Below, in pieces: positions 1-9,231 of a DNA stretch of 64,000 nucleotides. The first letter of the stretch is position 1, and each line of letters opens with the position of its first letter. The DNA is taken from assembly GCF_002934545.1 (NCBI RefSeq), contig NZ_PTJA01000009.1, positions 62,001-126,000 on the forward strand, written 5' to 3'. The notes under the pieces were generated by a model. That model was not told the origin of the DNA, ran no database searches, and worked only from the letters and a program-made list of their open reading frames with translations. The translations under genes were made by a program, and so were the position numbers. The stretch comes from Lacrimispora xylanisolvens. GTDB lineage: Bacteria > Bacillota > Clostridia > Lachnospirales > Lachnospiraceae.

Positions 1-1250
1 TTCTTTTTCTTACCACCATTAAATCTTAGTTTCATAATGCCATTGTTTAACTGATCGCTTTTTAACTGTTTTATCTCTGGAGCTGCTTTTAATTTTTTAT
101 CAAAATTATGCCTTGCCTGGGATACCTCTTCTTTTTCATATCCTGCCCGCTCCCGGATGGGAAATCCGATGAATTCTTCAATCTGCCGTACGAAACGCGC
201 CTGTGAGGAAGTCGCCAGTGAAACCGCATTTCCTTTCCGCCCGGCCCGGCCGGTCCTTCCTGTCCGGTGGACATAGGTTTCCGCTTCCAAAGGAATATCA
301 TAGTTAATTACAAGGGAGATGTCATCCACATCAATCCCCCTGGCTGCAACATCCGTAGCCACCAGATACCGGTACTGCCCTCTTTTAAACCGCTTTATTG
401 CAGAGATCCGGTCTGCCTGTTCCATGCCGCCGTGAAGCTTCTGGGGGCGGTAATCCATCTGTTTTAGCCGTTCCCATACAAGATCTACCCGGTCTTTCGT
501 GCTGCAAAAGATGATACAGCTGTCTGGATTTTCCATAATTGTAATATCTGTAAGCAGTTCAAACTTTTCTTCCTCAGTCGTCAGAAAAAGAGAATGATCG
601 ATATCTGCTGCCCCGTTACTATCCTCATGTATATCGATCTGAACCGGCGCCTTGTGCTCACTTAGTGATAACTCTTTTATCTTCTGAGGCATTGTGGCTG
701 AAAACAGCATGGTCACTCTGTCTTTAGGCAGTTCATTTATAATTTCTTCCACCTGATCGATGAATCCCATATCTAACATCCGGTCAGCCTCATCGATGAC
801 CAGACAACTGATCTGACTTAATGGCAGAGTCCCTTTTCTGATGTGATCCATCACCCGGCCGGGAGTTCCCACTGCCACGTGGGTCTTCTGCTTTAGTTCT
901 GTCTTTTCAATGGAAATCGGGTGACCGCCATAGATTGCTGCTGCCTTTATTCGTTTAAATCTGCCAATGTTGGTGAAATCCTCCTTCACCTGAACCGCCA
1001 GCTCCCTGGTAGGTGTAAGAATCAGTGCCTGGGGTTTATTTTCCAGCCAGTCAATCATCTCGCAGATAGGAATTGCATAGGCAGCGGTTTTCCCGCTGCC
1101 TGTCTTTGCTTTCACAATAAGGTCTTTTTTCTCTAATGCCTGTGGAATCACACGTTCCTGAACTTCTGTGGGTATTTTATAATCCAAAACGCATAGTGCC
1201 TTTTGAATATCGTCGCTCAAAGAAAAACTGCTGAAATTGTTATGAATCAT
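1..1250 (-). CDS. DEAD-box ATP-dependent RNA helicase (C-terminus outside window)
   Basis: Reading the minus strand from an ATG at 1250, preceded by GAGAGGA, gives an open frame that runs off the left edge. It carries the superfamily 2 helicase motifs in order: a Q-motif-like segment (YKIPTEVQ), motif [19 protein letters not shown] ([13 protein letters not shown]), SAT (LFSATMP) and motif [10 protein letters not shown]. Known members unwind short RNA duplexes during ribosome assembly, mRNA turnover or cold adaptation. About 416 residues are visible. The two RecA-like domains are complete, and a Lys-rich tail (GGKKK) begins at the edge, so only the C-terminal extension is missing. Subfamily (CshA, RhlE or other) cannot be fixed without that tail. 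Confidence 0.93.
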   Translation of the reverse strand, partial: MIHNNFSSFSLSDDIQKALCVLDYKIPTEVQERVIPQALEKKDLIVKAKTGSGKTAAYAIPICEMIDWLENKPQALILTPTRELAVQVKEDFTNIGRFKRIKAAAIYGGHPISIEKTELKQKTHVAVGTPGRVMDHIRKGTLPLSQISCLVIDEADRMLDMGFIDQVEEIINELPKDRVTMLFSATMPQKIKELSLSEHKAPVQIDIHEDSNGAADIDHSLFLTTEEEKFELLTDITIMENPDSCIIFCSTKDRVDLVWERLKQMDYRPQKLHGGMEQADRISAIKRFKRGQYRYLVATDVAARGIDVDDISLVINYDIPLEAETYVHRTGRTGRAGRKGNAVSLATSSQARFVRQIEEFIGFPIRERAGYEKEEVSQARHNFDKKLKAAPEIKQLKSDQLNNGIMKLRFNGGKKK

Positions 1251-1430
1251 TATTGTTCCTCTCATTTCATTCATACGGTACAGTCACATAGTTTTAGAAC
1301 CGCATGTTACATTCTATCATTTCATAGGGAAACTAACAACTGTAACTTAAGCCTTTATAAATAATCTGTATTTACAGCCCTTTATATGGTACAATTCCTA
1401 TAGAATAAAAATGAAAGCAGGAATCTAAAT

Positions 1431-2351
1431 TTGAAATCAAATAAAAAGATGTTTATTATTGTACCTTTATTGGTTTTATGTCTTATTTGCGCCAGTTACG
1501 TCGTAACAACAAAATTTATAACTTCCAATAATAATTCTGCACCTGCAGAAGAATCTGTCAGCACAACAACGAAACAAGAAGAGGTTTCTACTGCTCCTGA
1601 ATCCACTACTGGAACACCTGTAAATTCTACCCAAGAAACTGGCGATGCAGAAACCACTGGCGATGCGTCAAAGATTCAAGATATCATTAGTGACCAGACT
1701 ACAAGCGTATTTGACGGAGCGGTTGGCGAACAGAACATTGGGATGGCAATCTATAGAAGCGGCAGTGAATTAACAGCTTCTTTGTTTACAGCGAATGAAG
1801 AAGATCCTGAAACCAAATTACTTGGTACACTGAATAAGGATACTTCCTCTTTTGTATTGACCAGCGAGGATGGCAGTATCACGTTTGAAGGGACTTTAAG
1901 CCCAGATACGTCAAACGGCGACCGATTGACAGGAACATTTAAAAATACTAAGGATCAATCAGAAACTGAATTCCATTTAACCCTGTCTCATTCAGTTGGA
2001 AGCCCCCTGGAGGGACGTTATCCCCTGGTTAATGCAGATGCAGCAGACGTAGAAAATTTTGCAAGACAAATAAAGTTAAACATTGTAGAAGATAAAAAAC
2101 ATGAGTTTGCAGATCTCATTAATTATCCAATCAATGTAACCATAAATAATAAGAAGATAAGCATCAATTCTTCTGAGGAATTTATTCAACACTATAACGA
2201 TATTGTTACATCGGATTTTAAAAACAAGTTATCAGACAGCTATACGAAATATCTTTTTAGCAATAGTATGGGAGTAATGCTAGGGGATGGTGAAATATGG
2301 TTTGATAAGTTTCATGATCAGGGATTTAGAATTTATGCCATCAATAATTAA
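1431..2351 (+). CDS. membrane-anchored hypothetical protein, extracytoplasmic
   Basis: I do not recognise this 306-residue protein. A hydrophobic segment at about residues 8-30 is followed by a Ser/Thr/Glu-rich linker (about 35-85) typical of an extracytoplasmic spacer, and then a soluble, mostly polar domain. There is no lipobox cysteine at the expected place, so the N-terminus is probably an uncleaved anchor or signal. The start is a TTG at 1431, chosen because AGCAGGAA lies 7-8 nt upstream; an ATG at 1449 (residue 7) is the alternative. It is a single gene on the plus strand and converges on the glycosidase gene, with a shared terminator between them. Confidence 0.75.
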   Translation: MKSNKKMFIIVPLLVLCLICASYVVTTKFITSNNNSAPAEESVSTTTKQEEVSTAPESTTGTPVNSTQETGDAETTGDASKIQDIISDQTTSVFDGAVGEQNIGMAIYRSGSELTASLFTANEEDPETKLLGTLNKDTSSFVLTSEDGSITFEGTLSPDTSNGDRLTGTFKNTKDQSETEFHLTLSHSVGSPLEGRYPLVNADAADVENFARQIKLNIVEDKKHEFADLINYPINVTINNKKISINSSEEFIQHYNDIVTSDFKNKLSDSYTKYLFSNSMGVMLGDGEIWFDKFHDQGFRIYAINN

Positions 2352-2368
2352 ATAGGAACGCCATAAGA

Positions 2369-2401
2369 AAGCACCCTGCCATCATCCGGAACAGGGTGCT
2401 T
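2369..2401. terminator. bidirectional intrinsic terminator
   Basis: A perfect 10-bp inverted repeat (AAGCACCCTG at 2369-2378 and CAGGGTGCTT at 2392-2401) lies between the convergent genes ending at 2351 (+) and 2416 (-). The arms end in A/T-rich flanks on both sides, so it can stop transcription from either direction. Confidence 0.8.
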
Positions 2402-2415
2402 ATTAAATTTGTCTC

Positions 2416-4152
2416 TTATGGAGCTGTAATCTGCCACTGCTGATTATACCCGTTGTTGCTGCTCCACTGAATTACATTTCCGCCATCATCTACAGAGCCC
2501 TTCTCCACATCCAGAAGCTTTCCGCTGTTAATATTCACAACATTGTAATAGCCATTTCCCAGATCGATTAAATTCCATCTCTGGTTATTCTGCCCGTTGT
2601 CCGTCCACTGAATGACGTCTGCCCCGTCTGTAGTAGAACTCTTATAAACGTCCAGTACCTTACCGCTCTTTGCATTACTCAGCTTATATCCATTTCCTGT
2701 ATTGGTTATAATCCATTTCTGATTACTCTGACCGCTATAGCCCCACTGGATCACATCTGCTCCGTCTGCGGTAGAACCGTTAGTCACGTCCAGGGCTTTC
2801 CCGCTGCCCCTGTTGACCAGTTTATAAGTCCCACCAGAAACAATTCCAGTATTGGTTCCGGTACCGGGAGTAATATAGATCCGATAACCAGAGCTGTTAT
2901 TACAGCCAGATACAGTAACAGAAATCTGCCCGTTTACTACCGGATAATTGGTTGCAGACAGAACCACAGTTCCTCTGGATACAGTATCTTTGCTCACCCA
3001 GTCAATTTTCTCTACTTTCACAGTTGCAGAAGAGCCGATAAAGGAAGGAATGTTTTTAAAGGTCGTATTAACAGTTCCGTCATTAGGACCTCCAAAAATA
3101 AAGCTTACGTATTTACCATTAGAATCAACGCAGGCTGCTCCATCCACCAGATCGCTTTCATCATTTGGGGGTGTAACAGAAACCATGTTTCCGGTCATAT
3201 CCCCGTACCATTTATAAAAGTACCAGCCTGCACCTTTTTCCGTATTGGTTGCAAGAAGACTGCCAAGCCTTCCGGGAGTTGGTACAAACCACCAGGTAAT
3301 ACAGGCACTTTCAATCTTATGACGCTCGAATTTTGCGATAAAACGGGCAGAAGAACCTGGCTGACCTTCCAGATTATGATCCGGATCGCAGTATTCATTG
3401 ATGCTGATTGGCAGTGGTGCAATACCAAGGGAAGTCTCTAATGCCCGGTATGTTCTGATATTGGGTGCAATTGTCTTCGGTCCGCCAGACAGTTCGTGCC
3501 AGCTCATAATATCCGGAACGCAATTATTTGCTTTACAGTAGGTCAGGAACTCTTTCATGCGGGTATTGTTGTAATAGCTCTCGCAGGGACCTATAATTTT
3601 GGCACCTGGATCATTGGAACGGATTACATCATAGGTCTGCTTCCACATGTCGTTAAAGCTGCCGTTGGACGTATTCCAGGTTCCTCCCGGCTCATTCCAG
3701 ATCTCATAACCATAATAATTATTGCGGCCAGATGCTTTCTTATCCTTAATAAATGATTTCACCTGATCAAGCCAGCTGGTCATTCCAGGCCACCGGTAAG
3801 GCCAGCCTGGCAGCATATCTGCCAGATCGATGGAAACTTTGGCACTGGGCACAGATGAAAGCTTCTGGGAAACCAGAATTGCATCTCCGAAGGGATGCTG
3901 GTTTCCGTTTCCGCCCCTGGCGGGATTTCGTAAAACATAGGGATTTAATGGTGCTACAAGACCATTTACATCTGCCGGGATACTCTCCGTCATCCCATAC
4001 AGAGAGCCATTGGCACAATGAGTTACTTCCCTGAGTACATTGGCACAGTCTACTGTCATTGAATTTGCTGCCAGTGCCGGTATTTCCGGTATCATGGATA
4101 ATACCAGCATAACACTGAGTACAAAAGCCAACACTCTTTTCATTTTCAACAT
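2416..4152 (-). CDS. secreted clan GH-A glycosidase with ricin-type (CBM13-like) lectin domain
   Basis: This 578-residue protein has a signal peptide (hydrophobic core about 7-20, likely cleavage near ALAA at 26-29). The catalytic TIM-barrel-like domain (about 35-330) has clan GH-A landmarks: YEIWNEPG with a candidate acid/base Glu154, and ISINEYC with a candidate nucleophile Glu253. A beta-sandwich stretch follows, and residues about 440-578 form a ricin B lectin domain with three QxW repeats (QKW, QRW, QQW). The architecture fits a secreted plant or fungal polysaccharide hydrolase that binds its substrate. It resembles GH39-type enzymes most, but family and substrate are not certain. The start ATG at 4152 has GGAGGAG five bases upstream. 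It stands alone on the minus strand. Confidence 0.85.
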   Translation of the reverse strand: MLKMKRVLAFVLSVMLVLSMIPEIPALAANSMTVDCANVLREVTHCANGSLYGMTESIPADVNGLVAPLNPYVLRNPARGGNGNQHPFGDAILVSQKLSSVPSAKVSIDLADMLPGWPYRWPGMTSWLDQVKSFIKDKKASGRNNYYGYEIWNEPGGTWNTSNGSFNDMWKQTYDVIRSNDPGAKIIGPCESYYNNTRMKEFLTYCKANNCVPDIMSWHELSGGPKTIAPNIRTYRALETSLGIAPLPISINEYCDPDHNLEGQPGSSARFIAKFERHKIESACITWWFVPTPGRLGSLLATNTEKGAGWYFYKWYGDMTGNMVSVTPPNDESDLVDGAACVDSNGKYVSFIFGGPNDGTVNTTFKNIPSFIGSSATVKVEKIDWVSKDTVSRGTVVLSATNYPVVNGQISVTVSGCNNSSGYRIYITPGTGTNTGIVSGGTYKLVNRGSGKALDVTNGSTADGADVIQWGYSGQSNQKWIITNTGNGYKLSNAKSGKVLDVYKSSTTDGADVIQWTDNGQNNQRWNLIDLGNGYYNVVNINSGKLLDVEKGSVDDGGNVIQWSSNNGYNQQWQITAP

Positions 4153-4236
4153 AAATACTCCTCCTTCATTTTCTATTTGAATGCATTCGCTCTATAGAAA
4201 GTGAAATAAGTTGAAAATGTAAACTAAAATTATTTT

Positions 4237-5337
4237 TTACATACCATCTCCAAAAATAACTGTTTTGTTCTTACCGGTAGACTTGGCCTGATACATTGCC
4301 TGGTCAGCAATATGAAATAAATCTCTGGGTTTGCATTCGCTCTGAGATGTCTCTGCAATTCCACAGCTGAATGTAATGCTTCCATTTTCAAAAAACTCAA
4401 ACTGATGGGTTTCAAATATACGCTGTATATCTTCCACTAAGAGTTTGGCCTCTTTCGATGATTTGTTCGGAAAAATAATAGAAAATTCCTCTCGGCCATA
4501 GCGGCATACCTGCCCCATGGCCGAGCAGTGAGCCCGAAGAAGCTGGGATAAATAAATCAGTACTATGTTTCCATTGTCATGACCCCATGTGTCATTGACT
4601 CTTTTGAAATTATCAATATCAATCACTGCCACTGCCAGCGGAAATTGTTCTTTTTCGATTGCCATAGATAACAGATTGAAAAAAGTACTCATGTTATATA
4701 AATTTGTCAACGGATCATATTTTAACTGTTCCTCAAGCTGAGACTGTTTGATAAAGCTTTCTTTTATCAGCATGTTTTTTTCATATTCCAGCCGGAAGAG
4801 ATATCTTGCTATAAAATAAGAGCTTATGAGCAGATCCAGGGTGATAAATAAATCAACATAGAGCAGTTTATCATCTGCTCTGCCGTCGATGGAGCCGAAA
4901 TAAGTACTGATGCATATGAGGAAAAAAGATATGACCGTAATATTTCTTGTCATTTTTTTATCTGAAAACATGATGGTTATGTAAACAGGGAAGCATAGAC
5001 TGCAGGAAAGAACTGCGTAAACATTATGCGCACTGGACATAACAAAACAAATTCCAGTAAGCGTCAAAACAGAAATATAGTTTTTAGACTGTTCCGAAAT
5101 ATGATCGGATTCTACTTTAAATTTACCAAACATACATATGGCAAAGTTCAGGGAAGAGGGCAATACAATATACAGCAGCAGGTATGGTACAGAATCCAGT
5201 TTTATCATTCCTGGATATTTTACCATAAGTAGATACGACATTACGATTTCAATTACCAGATTTACAAAAGTAATAAAAAACGCGATCTGAATAAATGACT
5301 TTCTCCATTTTTCATACAATGTGCCAAATTTGTCCAT
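4237..5337 (-). CDS. membrane GGDEF-domain protein with atypical GREEF signature
   Basis: The protein has 366 residues: several hydrophobic segments form a membrane sensor half (about 15-185), a short coiled linker follows, and a GGDEF domain occupies about 205-366. The metal-binding aspartate context is intact (DIDNFKRVNDTWGHD, with Asp240 and Asp242), but the catalytic signature reads GREEF at 281-285 instead of GG(D/E)EF. No RxxD inhibitory site is present at the usual position upstream. Active family members make cyclic di-GMP from two GTP. Replacement of the second glycine by arginine would be expected to disturb GTP binding, so it may be a degenerate sensor or an unusual cyclase. The start at 5337 is supported by GAGGGGAA. 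Confidence 0.88.
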   Translation of the reverse strand: MDKFGTLYEKWRKSFIQIAFFITFVNLVIEIVMSYLLMVKYPGMIKLDSVPYLLLYIVLPSSLNFAICMFGKFKVESDHISEQSKNYISVLTLTGICFVMSSAHNVYAVLSCSLCFPVYITIMFSDKKMTRNITVISFFLICISTYFGSIDGRADDKLLYVDLFITLDLLISSYFIARYLFRLEYEKNMLIKESFIKQSQLEEQLKYDPLTNLYNMSTFFNLLSMAIEKEQFPLAVAVIDIDNFKRVNDTWGHDNGNIVLIYLSQLLRAHCSAMGQVCRYGREEFSIIFPNKSSKEAKLLVEDIQRIFETHQFEFFENGSITFSCGIAETSQSECKPRDLFHIADQAMYQAKSTGKNKTVIFGDGM

Positions 5338-5459
5338 AAGTATTCCCCTCAGATGTTTTGCTTATTATTGTATGTCGGCAGCGGAAATGTTTCAACAAAA
5401 ATTTCGTAAATAATACAATTTTCGTAAAATATTTTCGTAGCAGTTCATTCCAATGAAAA

Positions 5460-5500
5460 AAACCAGGAGAGTCGGAAAAAGCACCGGACTCTCCTGGTTT
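5460..5500 (-). terminator. terminator of the catechol meta-cleavage operon
   Basis: A perfect 14-bp stem (left arm 5460-5473, right arm 5487-5500, core ACCAGGAGAGTC) lies 12 nt past the stop of the dioxygenase gene. On the minus strand it is followed by a run of six T. It closes the six-gene operon. Confidence 0.88.
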
Positions 5501-5511
5501 TAAAGCCACCT

Positions 5512-6438
5512 TTATGTAATAATCTGTAAGAAGCTTGGTATCATTTCTCCCTCATAATAGAATAATCCCCGTCCCAGCTGTTCAGAATCCCAGACTCTCT
5601 GTGGGTTATCCGGATAAGCGGTATATCCGCCTGCATAAACTTCAATCCGGTTTCCTGACGGTTCCCAGAAATAAATTGTCTGCCCCCGTGTAATCGCATG
5701 CCGGGTAGGTCCGATGTCCTGCTTCAGATGATTGATTGCCATTATATCTGCCGCATGACCAACATCGTTCCAGTCCTGAAGCAGAAATCCCACATGATGC
5801 ATCTTTCCTGGTTTATCGTATTCCACAAAAGCCAGATCATGGGGCTTGTTGGAGCTGGTCACCCAGGCTGCAAGCCTTTTTCCGTCAGGAGTATTGCAAA
5901 CCTCAGGCACGAACATTCCAAGCACTTCCTTGCAGAAACGTTCCGCTTCTGCAATATTAGGACCGTAAAGGAGGAAATGATCCAGTCTCTGAGCCCGCAT
6001 TCCCCTGGGTTCTTCTGTCCAGATATTGGGATTGCGTGTTTCTGGTATCTGGGGAGCAAGTTCCACATCTGCATAGATTTCCAGGCGGTGTCCGGTGCTG
6101 ATGGTAAAACCGATTCGTTTTCCAAACCCTGGCTGGTTGGTATTGGCCGGAACCACATCTGTCTGATAGCCAAATGCTTCCACTGCTTCTGCCATTTTTT
6201 CCAGAGTTTCCTCAGAATCCACCTTAAATGCGGCATAATCAAAGCCTGGTTCCTCTGCCAGTCTCAGCGTGACAGAGTGGTGGTCAAATTCGTCGTATGC
6301 CTTCAGACATACACGCCCGTCTTCGGTACGGCATACCTCATTGAGTCCAAGAATATTTTTGTAGAAATTTAGCGTCTGGTCTAAATCCAATACCCGAAGT
6401 TGTATTAAACCTGGTCTTAACGTTTTGTTCAGTGCCAT
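5512..6438 (-). CDS. catechol 2,3-dioxygenase (extradiol, VOC fold)
   Basis: This enzyme should cleave catechol with O2 to 2-hydroxymuconate semialdehyde. It has two vicinal-oxygen-chelate repeats and the length of XylE-type enzymes (about 308 residues). Matched from memory to XylE H153/H214/E265, the iron ligands are present as His156, His217 (in MHHVGF) and Glu268 (in SGNRIEVY). The second-sphere residues His202, His249 (GPTRH) and Tyr258 are also kept; numbering here is from the upstream ATG at 6444, so subtract two for the 6438 start. I prefer 6438 because AAGGAAGG sits 7 nt upstream of it and only 1 nt from the 6444 ATG. It is the last gene of the operon, 75 nt after the aldolase gene. 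All active-site residues suggest a working, oxygen-requiring enzyme. Confidence 0.9.
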   Translation of the reverse strand: MALNKTLRPGLIQLRVLDLDQTLNFYKNILGLNEVCRTEDGRVCLKAYDEFDHHSVTLRLAEEPGFDYAAFKVDSEETLEKMAEAVEAFGYQTDVVPANTNQPGFGKRIGFTISTGHRLEIYADVELAPQIPETRNPNIWTEEPRGMRAQRLDHFLLYGPNIAEAERFCKEVLGMFVPEVCNTPDGKRLAAWVTSSNKPHDLAFVEYDKPGKMHHVGFLLQDWNDVGHAADIMAINHLKQDIGPTRHAITRGQTIYFWEPSGNRIEVYAGGYTAYPDNPQRVWDSEQLGRGLFYYEGEMIPSFLQIIT

Positions 6439-6513
6439 TTTCATACCTTCCTTTCATACATGATCTGTTGTTTGCTACACGTTCCCCAACCCGTCTGTGC
6501 AGGCATTTTATTT

Positions 6514-7521
6514 TCAGCCTGCCTGTTGTTTCAGCTGATAGGCCACACTTAGGATCATATCCTCCTGTCCTCCTACCATTCTTCTTTTCCCCAGTTCAAT
6601 CATAATATCTCTTGGATCTAAATCGTACTTTTTAGCTGCATCATAGACATGAAGCAGAAAGCTGGAATAGACTCCTGCATAGCCCAGCATAAGAGATCCG
6701 TTATCCACTGTCTGAGGGCGCTGCATTAATGGTTCCACACTGCGTTCTGCCAGATCCATTAACCCGTAAAAATCCAACCCAGTATCAATTCCCTTGCGCT
6801 TTAGCACCCCTGCCAGCACTTCAATCTGAGTATTTCCGGCTCCTGCCCCCAATCCCCGGAGAGTGGCGTCAATATAGCTGGCTCCAGCTTCCACAGCTGC
6901 CAGGGAATTGGCTATTGCCAGATTTAAATTATTATGGGCGTGAAAGCCTACCGGAATACTGACAGCCTCTTTTACTGCCCTTACACGGGCTGCCACATCT
7001 TCTGGAAGAAGAAATCCTGCTGAATCCGCCAGATTAATATAATCCGCCCCATAGCTTTCCATTTTTTTGGCTTCCTCCGCTATGATCTCCGGTTCTGCCA
7101 TGTGGGTCATCATCAGAAATCCCACAGTCATCATTCCAAGCCGCCTGGCCGCTTCAATATGCTGGGCACTTACATCTGCCTCAGTCACATGGGTGGCCAC
7201 CCTGACAGCCTTTGCCCCACAGTCATGAGCTTTTTTTAAATCCTCGATGGTTCCGATTCCCGGAAGCAGCAGTACGGTCAGCTTTCCGTTTTTTATCTGT
7301 TCTGCTGCTGCTTTTAAAAGAAGAAATTCATCTCTTTTTGAAAAACCATAGGTATAACTGGAGCCGCCTAACCCATCTCCATGGGATAATTCGATCAGGG
7401 GAACATGGCAGCGGTCAAGTCCGGCAGCAATTGCAGACACCTGTTCTTCTGTAAAGCTGTGCCTGACAGCATGGCTTCCATCTCTTAGGGTGGTATCTAC
7501 AATCTGTATCAGCTGTTCCAT
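6514..7521 (-). CDS. dmpG: 4-hydroxy-2-oxovalerate aldolase
   Basis: A 335-residue HMG-CoA-lyase-like TIM barrel followed by the DmpG communication domain. It splits 4-hydroxy-2-oxovalerate into pyruvate and acetaldehyde. The N-terminal motif DTTLRDGSHAVRH holds the substrate and metal residues Arg13, Asp14 and His17; metal-binding His194 and His196 lie in GFHAHNN, and the gating Tyr region GYAGVYSSF is at 280-288. The gene is separated from the upstream acetaldehyde dehydrogenase gene by a single base. The two proteins normally form a complex that channels acetaldehyde. Length and motifs are complete. Confidence 0.95.
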   Translation of the reverse strand: MEQLIQIVDTTLRDGSHAVRHSFTEEQVSAIAAGLDRCHVPLIELSHGDGLGGSSYTYGFSKRDEFLLLKAAAEQIKNGKLTVLLLPGIGTIEDLKKAHDCGAKAVRVATHVTEADVSAQHIEAARRLGMMTVGFLMMTHMAEPEIIAEEAKKMESYGADYINLADSAGFLLPEDVAARVRAVKEAVSIPVGFHAHNNLNLAIANSLAAVEAGASYIDATLRGLGAGAGNTQIEVLAGVLKRKGIDTGLDFYGLMDLAERSVEPLMQRPQTVDNGSLMLGYAGVYSSFLLHVYDAAKKYDLDPRDIMIELGKRRMVGGQEDMILSVAYQLKQQAG

Positions 7522-7522
7522 G

Positions 7523-8404
7523 TCAACCGCCTCCTTTCATCAGCATATCTCCCGCGATTTTCTCCGCAGCTGCTATGGCAGCCGCATTGATGATATCTAA
7601 GTTTCCTGAGTACTTGGGAAGAAAATCTCCCTGTCCTTCAATCTGCACAACTACTGTTACTTTGTCTCCCTGCTGAATTGGAGGAACCAGAAGCTGGTAT
7701 CCCGGTACATATTGCTTCATTTTCTCCACCATATCATAAATGGACTGCCGGATTTTATCCATTGTGACACTGGTATCCTTCACTCTCATCATAATGGTAT
7801 CTGTCATCATGATGGGTGGAACAGCTGGATTGAGAACGATAATTGCCTTACCCTCATCGGCTCCTCCCACTGTCTCAATGGCCTTTTTGGTTGTCTCTGT
7901 AAACTCATCCATATTGGCTCTTGTGCCGGGACCTGCACTTTTTGATGAGATGGCTGCAATAATTTCTGCATAGGCCACCCCTGCAGTACTCGCTACTGCA
8001 TGAACGATAGGAATTGTCGCCTGCCCCCCGCAGGTAACCATATTAATGTTCGTCTCATGCTTTAACTGTTCCAGATTTACACTGGGCACACAGTAGGGAC
8101 CAACTGCTGCTGGTGTCAGATCGATGGCAATTTTACCTGCTTCTTTTAATAAGATGCTGTTTGTATTGGCATGGGCAGCAGCACTGGTGGCATCAAATAC
8201 AATTTTAATTTCTTTTTGCCGGACTACACAGGTTACGCCTTCTGTCGTAACCGGTATTCCAAGGGAACGTGCTCTTTTGATCCCTTCCGATTCCACAATT
8301 CCAGCCATCATCGCCATCTCTAAATTCCTGCTGCGAAATATTTTATACATGAGATCACTGCCGATATTTCCCGGCCCGATCACCGCAACTTTAATCTTAT
8401 CCAA
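7523..8404 (-). CDS. dmpF: acetaldehyde dehydrogenase (acylating)
   Basis: The protein has 293 residues with an NAD-binding Rossmann motif GPGNIG at 10-15 and the catalytic cysteine Cys125 in TCGGQATIP. It oxidises acetaldehyde with CoA and NAD+ to acetyl-CoA and is the channelling partner of the aldolase encoded immediately downstream. This is the short DmpF/MhpF type, not the long AdhE type, which supports a role in meta-cleavage catabolism rather than ethanol fermentation. It lies within the operon, 34 nt after the hydratase gene. Confidence 0.95.
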   Translation of the reverse strand: MDKIKVAVIGPGNIGSDLMYKIFRSRNLEMAMMAGIVESEGIKRARSLGIPVTTEGVTCVVRQKEIKIVFDATSAAAHANTNSILLKEAGKIAIDLTPAAVGPYCVPSVNLEQLKHETNINMVTCGGQATIPIVHAVASTAGVAYAEIIAAISSKSAGPGTRANMDEFTETTKKAIETVGGADEGKAIIVLNPAVPPIMMTDTIMMRVKDTSVTMDKIRQSIYDMVEKMKQYVPGYQLLVPPIQQGDKVTVVVQIEGQGDFLPKYSGNLDIINAAAIAAAEKIAGDMLMKGGG

Positions 8405-8438
8405 GGCCTTCCTCCTTTCTTAGCAGCATGTTATCAAT

Positions 8439-9215
8439 TCAGATAAAGCTGGCTTTCACCGATCCAAGGGTTGAAAAATGGGCTTCAAAAACATCTCCCC
8501 GTTCTGCTTTTGGAGCTGCGCTGAAGGCTCCGGATAAAATCACCTCTCCTTTTTTTAAGACAACACCATAATTCCAAAGGCAATTGGCAAGCCATGCCAC
8601 GGAATAAATGGGATTGCCAAGAACTGCTGCTCCGGTTCCCTTTCCAACAAGTTCTTCTCCGTTTTTATACAGTTCCATTTTAACGGCTGATAAATCAACC
8701 TGATTTAAAAAAACCTTTTTCTTACCAAGAACGTAGCAGCCAGAAGAGGCATTATCTGCAATGGTATCAGGCAGTTTGATTTTCCAGTCTGCAACACGGC
8801 TGTCCACGATCTCAAAGGCACATACCACATAATCCGTAGCCCGAAGAACATCTTCCGGCGTGACTTTTCCGCCTTGTAAATCTTCCTTTAATATAAATGC
8901 TACCTCTGCTTCTATTTTAGGCTGCAGCAGCCGGTCAAAGGGCACTTCCAGCGAATACTCCATACTTTTAAATAAATGCCCGTAATCCGGTTCATTCACA
9001 CCCAGCTGCTTTTGAATTCCCTCAGAAGTTAATCCTATTTTTTTACCGGATACAACCTGACCAAGGCTTAATTGACGCTTCACATTCTCAAGCTGGATGG
9101 CATATGCATCGGGAACACTTAAAGAGGGGTCTGTCTGTGTAAGAGGCAGAATAGGGATCCCATTCACCTGAGCCTTAAACAGGTCATCAGCAAATTTTAT
9201 TATTTTTTCTTCCAT
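8439..9215 (-). CDS. 2-oxopent-4-enoate hydratase (MhpD/DmpE family)
   Basis: This is a 258-residue fumarylacetoacetase-fold hydratase. It adds water to 2-hydroxypenta-2,4-dienoate to give 4-hydroxy-2-oxovalerate. Family landmarks are GKKIGLT near the N-terminus, a metal-site region with KIEAEVAFIL, and the C-terminal GEVILSGAF. An ATG at 9257 would extend the protein into the preceding gene. I chose 9215 because GAGAGGTGGAAGG lies just upstream and the preceding gene ends 16 nt before it. The related oxalocrotonate decarboxylase is homologous, but no separate decarboxylase/hydratase pair is present, so hydratase is the simpler reading. Confidence 0.9.
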   Translation of the reverse strand: MEEKIIKFADDLFKAQVNGIPILPLTQTDPSLSVPDAYAIQLENVKRQLSLGQVVSGKKIGLTSEGIQKQLGVNEPDYGHLFKSMEYSLEVPFDRLLQPKIEAEVAFILKEDLQGGKVTPEDVLRATDYVVCAFEIVDSRVADWKIKLPDTIADNASSGCYVLGKKKVFLNQVDLSAVKMELYKNGEELVGKGTGAAVLGNPIYSVAWLANCLWNYGVVLKKGEVILSGAFSAAPKAERGDVFEAHFSTLGSVKASFI

Positions 9216-9231
9216 ATCCTTCCACCTCTCT

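Noticed and set aside
1371-1406. Promoter of the hypothetical gene at 1431
   Set aside because: TTTACA, TACAAT and TAGAAT elements are present, but no pair has a 16-18 base spacing. I could not place a promoter with confidence.
5698-6372. 224-codon plus-strand open frame
   Set aside because: It is antisense to the catechol dioxygenase gene, has no ribosome site and matches no protein pattern. The minus-strand frame has all catalytic residues.
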